64,000 nucleotides of DNA from Phycisphaerae bacterium (GTDB lineage Bacteria > Planctomycetota > Phycisphaerae > SM23-33): positions 29,848 through 93,847 of the forward strand of contig JADHXQ010000004.1 in assembly GCA_016782885.1 (NCBI GenBank). The letters run 5' to 3'. The notes under the pieces are model-generated. The model had not been told where the DNA came from. It made no database searches and saw only the letters and a list, made by a program, of their open reading frames with translations. Positions 63,437 through 64,000 of the stretch are shown here, in pieces. Each line of letters starts with the position of its first letter. Within the stretch, counting starts at the first letter, position 1. A program made the translations under genes and the position numbers.

Positions 63437-64000
63437 ATGACTGACAGGCCAATGCCCACCCCACAGGAACCAGACAACCCGCCGGAGGCCCGCGATACCC
63501 GGATAACATACGCCGACGCCGAAGCTCGCGCGCTCCTGTCCGATCAGACAACCTCCCTTGACGCGCCGCGGGAACCGAACTGGACACGGGTAAAGCAGAA
63601 CGCCTCTCGCACTGTCTATCGCGGAACGGTCGGACAGACGGATATATACCTCAAACACTTTCACGGGCAATCGTTCTTACACCGCATCGCCCGCCTGCTC
63701 GGGTACAGCGGCGCATCACGCGAAATATACTACGCGCAACACCTCCGCCAAGCGGGAGTTGAGACGCCCCGGCCGCTGGCGGCATCATCGGGCCGGCCGG
63801 AATGGTACGCGGCAGTCGCGGTCGAAGACGCCATACCCGGAGATCAGTGGCACGCCGGGCAACTCGCCGCCGGCGCCGCCGGTCAGCAGTCAATCGCCCG
63901 CGCGACGATAGCTATGGCGGATCTGGTAGCCCGCATGCATGCGGCGGGAGTAATCCACAGCGACCTGCACTGCGGTAATATCCTCGTAACCGCCCGGGGA
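63437..64000 (+). CDS. Kdo/LPS-kinase-like protein (3' end beyond window)
   Basis: A frame open from ATG 63437 to the window edge, 188 residues visible. It has a kinase-like layout of the lipopolysaccharide kinase (InaA/KdkA) type: a Lys-bearing strand (DIYLKHFHG), then the catalytic loop VIHSDLHCGN near residues 172-181. These small kinases phosphorylate Kdo or heptose of LPS, or related substrates. The C-terminus is missing. It follows the glycosyltransferase gene by 39 bases. Confidence 0.75.
   Translation, partial: MTDRPMPTPQEPDNPPEARDTRITYADAEARALLSDQTTSLDAPREPNWTRVKQNASRTVYRGTVGQTDIYLKHFHGQSFLHRIARLLGYSGASREIYYAQHLRQAGVETPRPLAASSGRPEWYAAVAVEDAIPGDQWHAGQLAAGAAGQQSIARATIAMADLVARMHAAGVIHSDLHCGNILVTARG

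Overview
The window is GC-rich bacterial DNA that most resembles a planctomycete, probably of the Phycisphaerae type. The evidence is several Tat-exported sulfatases, PEP-CTERM sorting tails of the form PEPATMSLLALGG followed by arginines, HzsA-like/PD40 proteins with two CxxCH motifs, DUF1080, ThuA and Gfo/Idh proteins, and large secreted PQQ-type beta-propellers. No rRNA, tRNA, CRISPR array or complete IS transposase was seen. The taxon is an inference from gene content.

Positions 1-25,187 are a polysaccharide and sulfated-glycan region. It holds a tandem-domain GH29 fucosidase (cut by the left edge), an HzsA-like di-CxxCH protein, three of the four sulfatases, a GH36-like enzyme, ThuA, a SASA-type acetylesterase, a toroid/discoidin protein, a lipoprotein thiol peroxidase, a DUF1080 hydrolase and a GH35-family protein whose two catalytic glutamates look replaced. 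Positions 16,949-20,206 and 25,641-28,874 encode two paralogous secreted proteins in which a methyltransferase-like Rossmann domain precedes a PQQ-like propeller. The second is followed by an exported protein with a degenerate AMMECR1-like domain.

Positions 31,901-43,298 are a peptide-type ABC transporter operon: two near-duplicate binding proteins, two permeases and two ATPases, followed by a frameshifted ferredoxin-like gene and a radical SAM gene. Between the two ATPase genes sits a 527-bp cassette with a GxxExxY gene bounded by roughly 50-bp near-perfect inverted repeats. The repeat supplies the last codons and stop of the upstream ATPase gene.

Positions 43,299-50,900 carry a MNT/HEPN toxin-antitoxin pair, a consensus promoter preceded by an (AT)9 tract, two PEP-CTERM proteins (one fused to an FAD oxidoreductase), a Tat-type FAD oxidoreductase and the fourth sulfatase. 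A roughly 70-bp intergenic repeat occurs twice here. Positions 50,909-64,000 carry a zinc-ribbon membrane protein, a DUF116-polyprenyl synthase fusion with a prenyltransferase-like toroid protein, a small PQQ propeller protein, a Gfo/Idh oxidoreductase, a di-CxxCH protein fused to an FGE-like domain without the usual catalytic cysteines, a UmuD-like S24 protein, a membrane-anchored coiled-coil protein, a glycosyltransferase and the start of a Kdo/LPS-kinase-like gene.

The likely shared theme is export of enzymes that strip sulfate and sugars from complex glycans, uptake of products, and envelope glycolipid or isoprenoid synthesis. The least explained items are the inverted-repeat cassette, the methyltransferase-propeller proteins and the DUF116-prenyl synthase pair.
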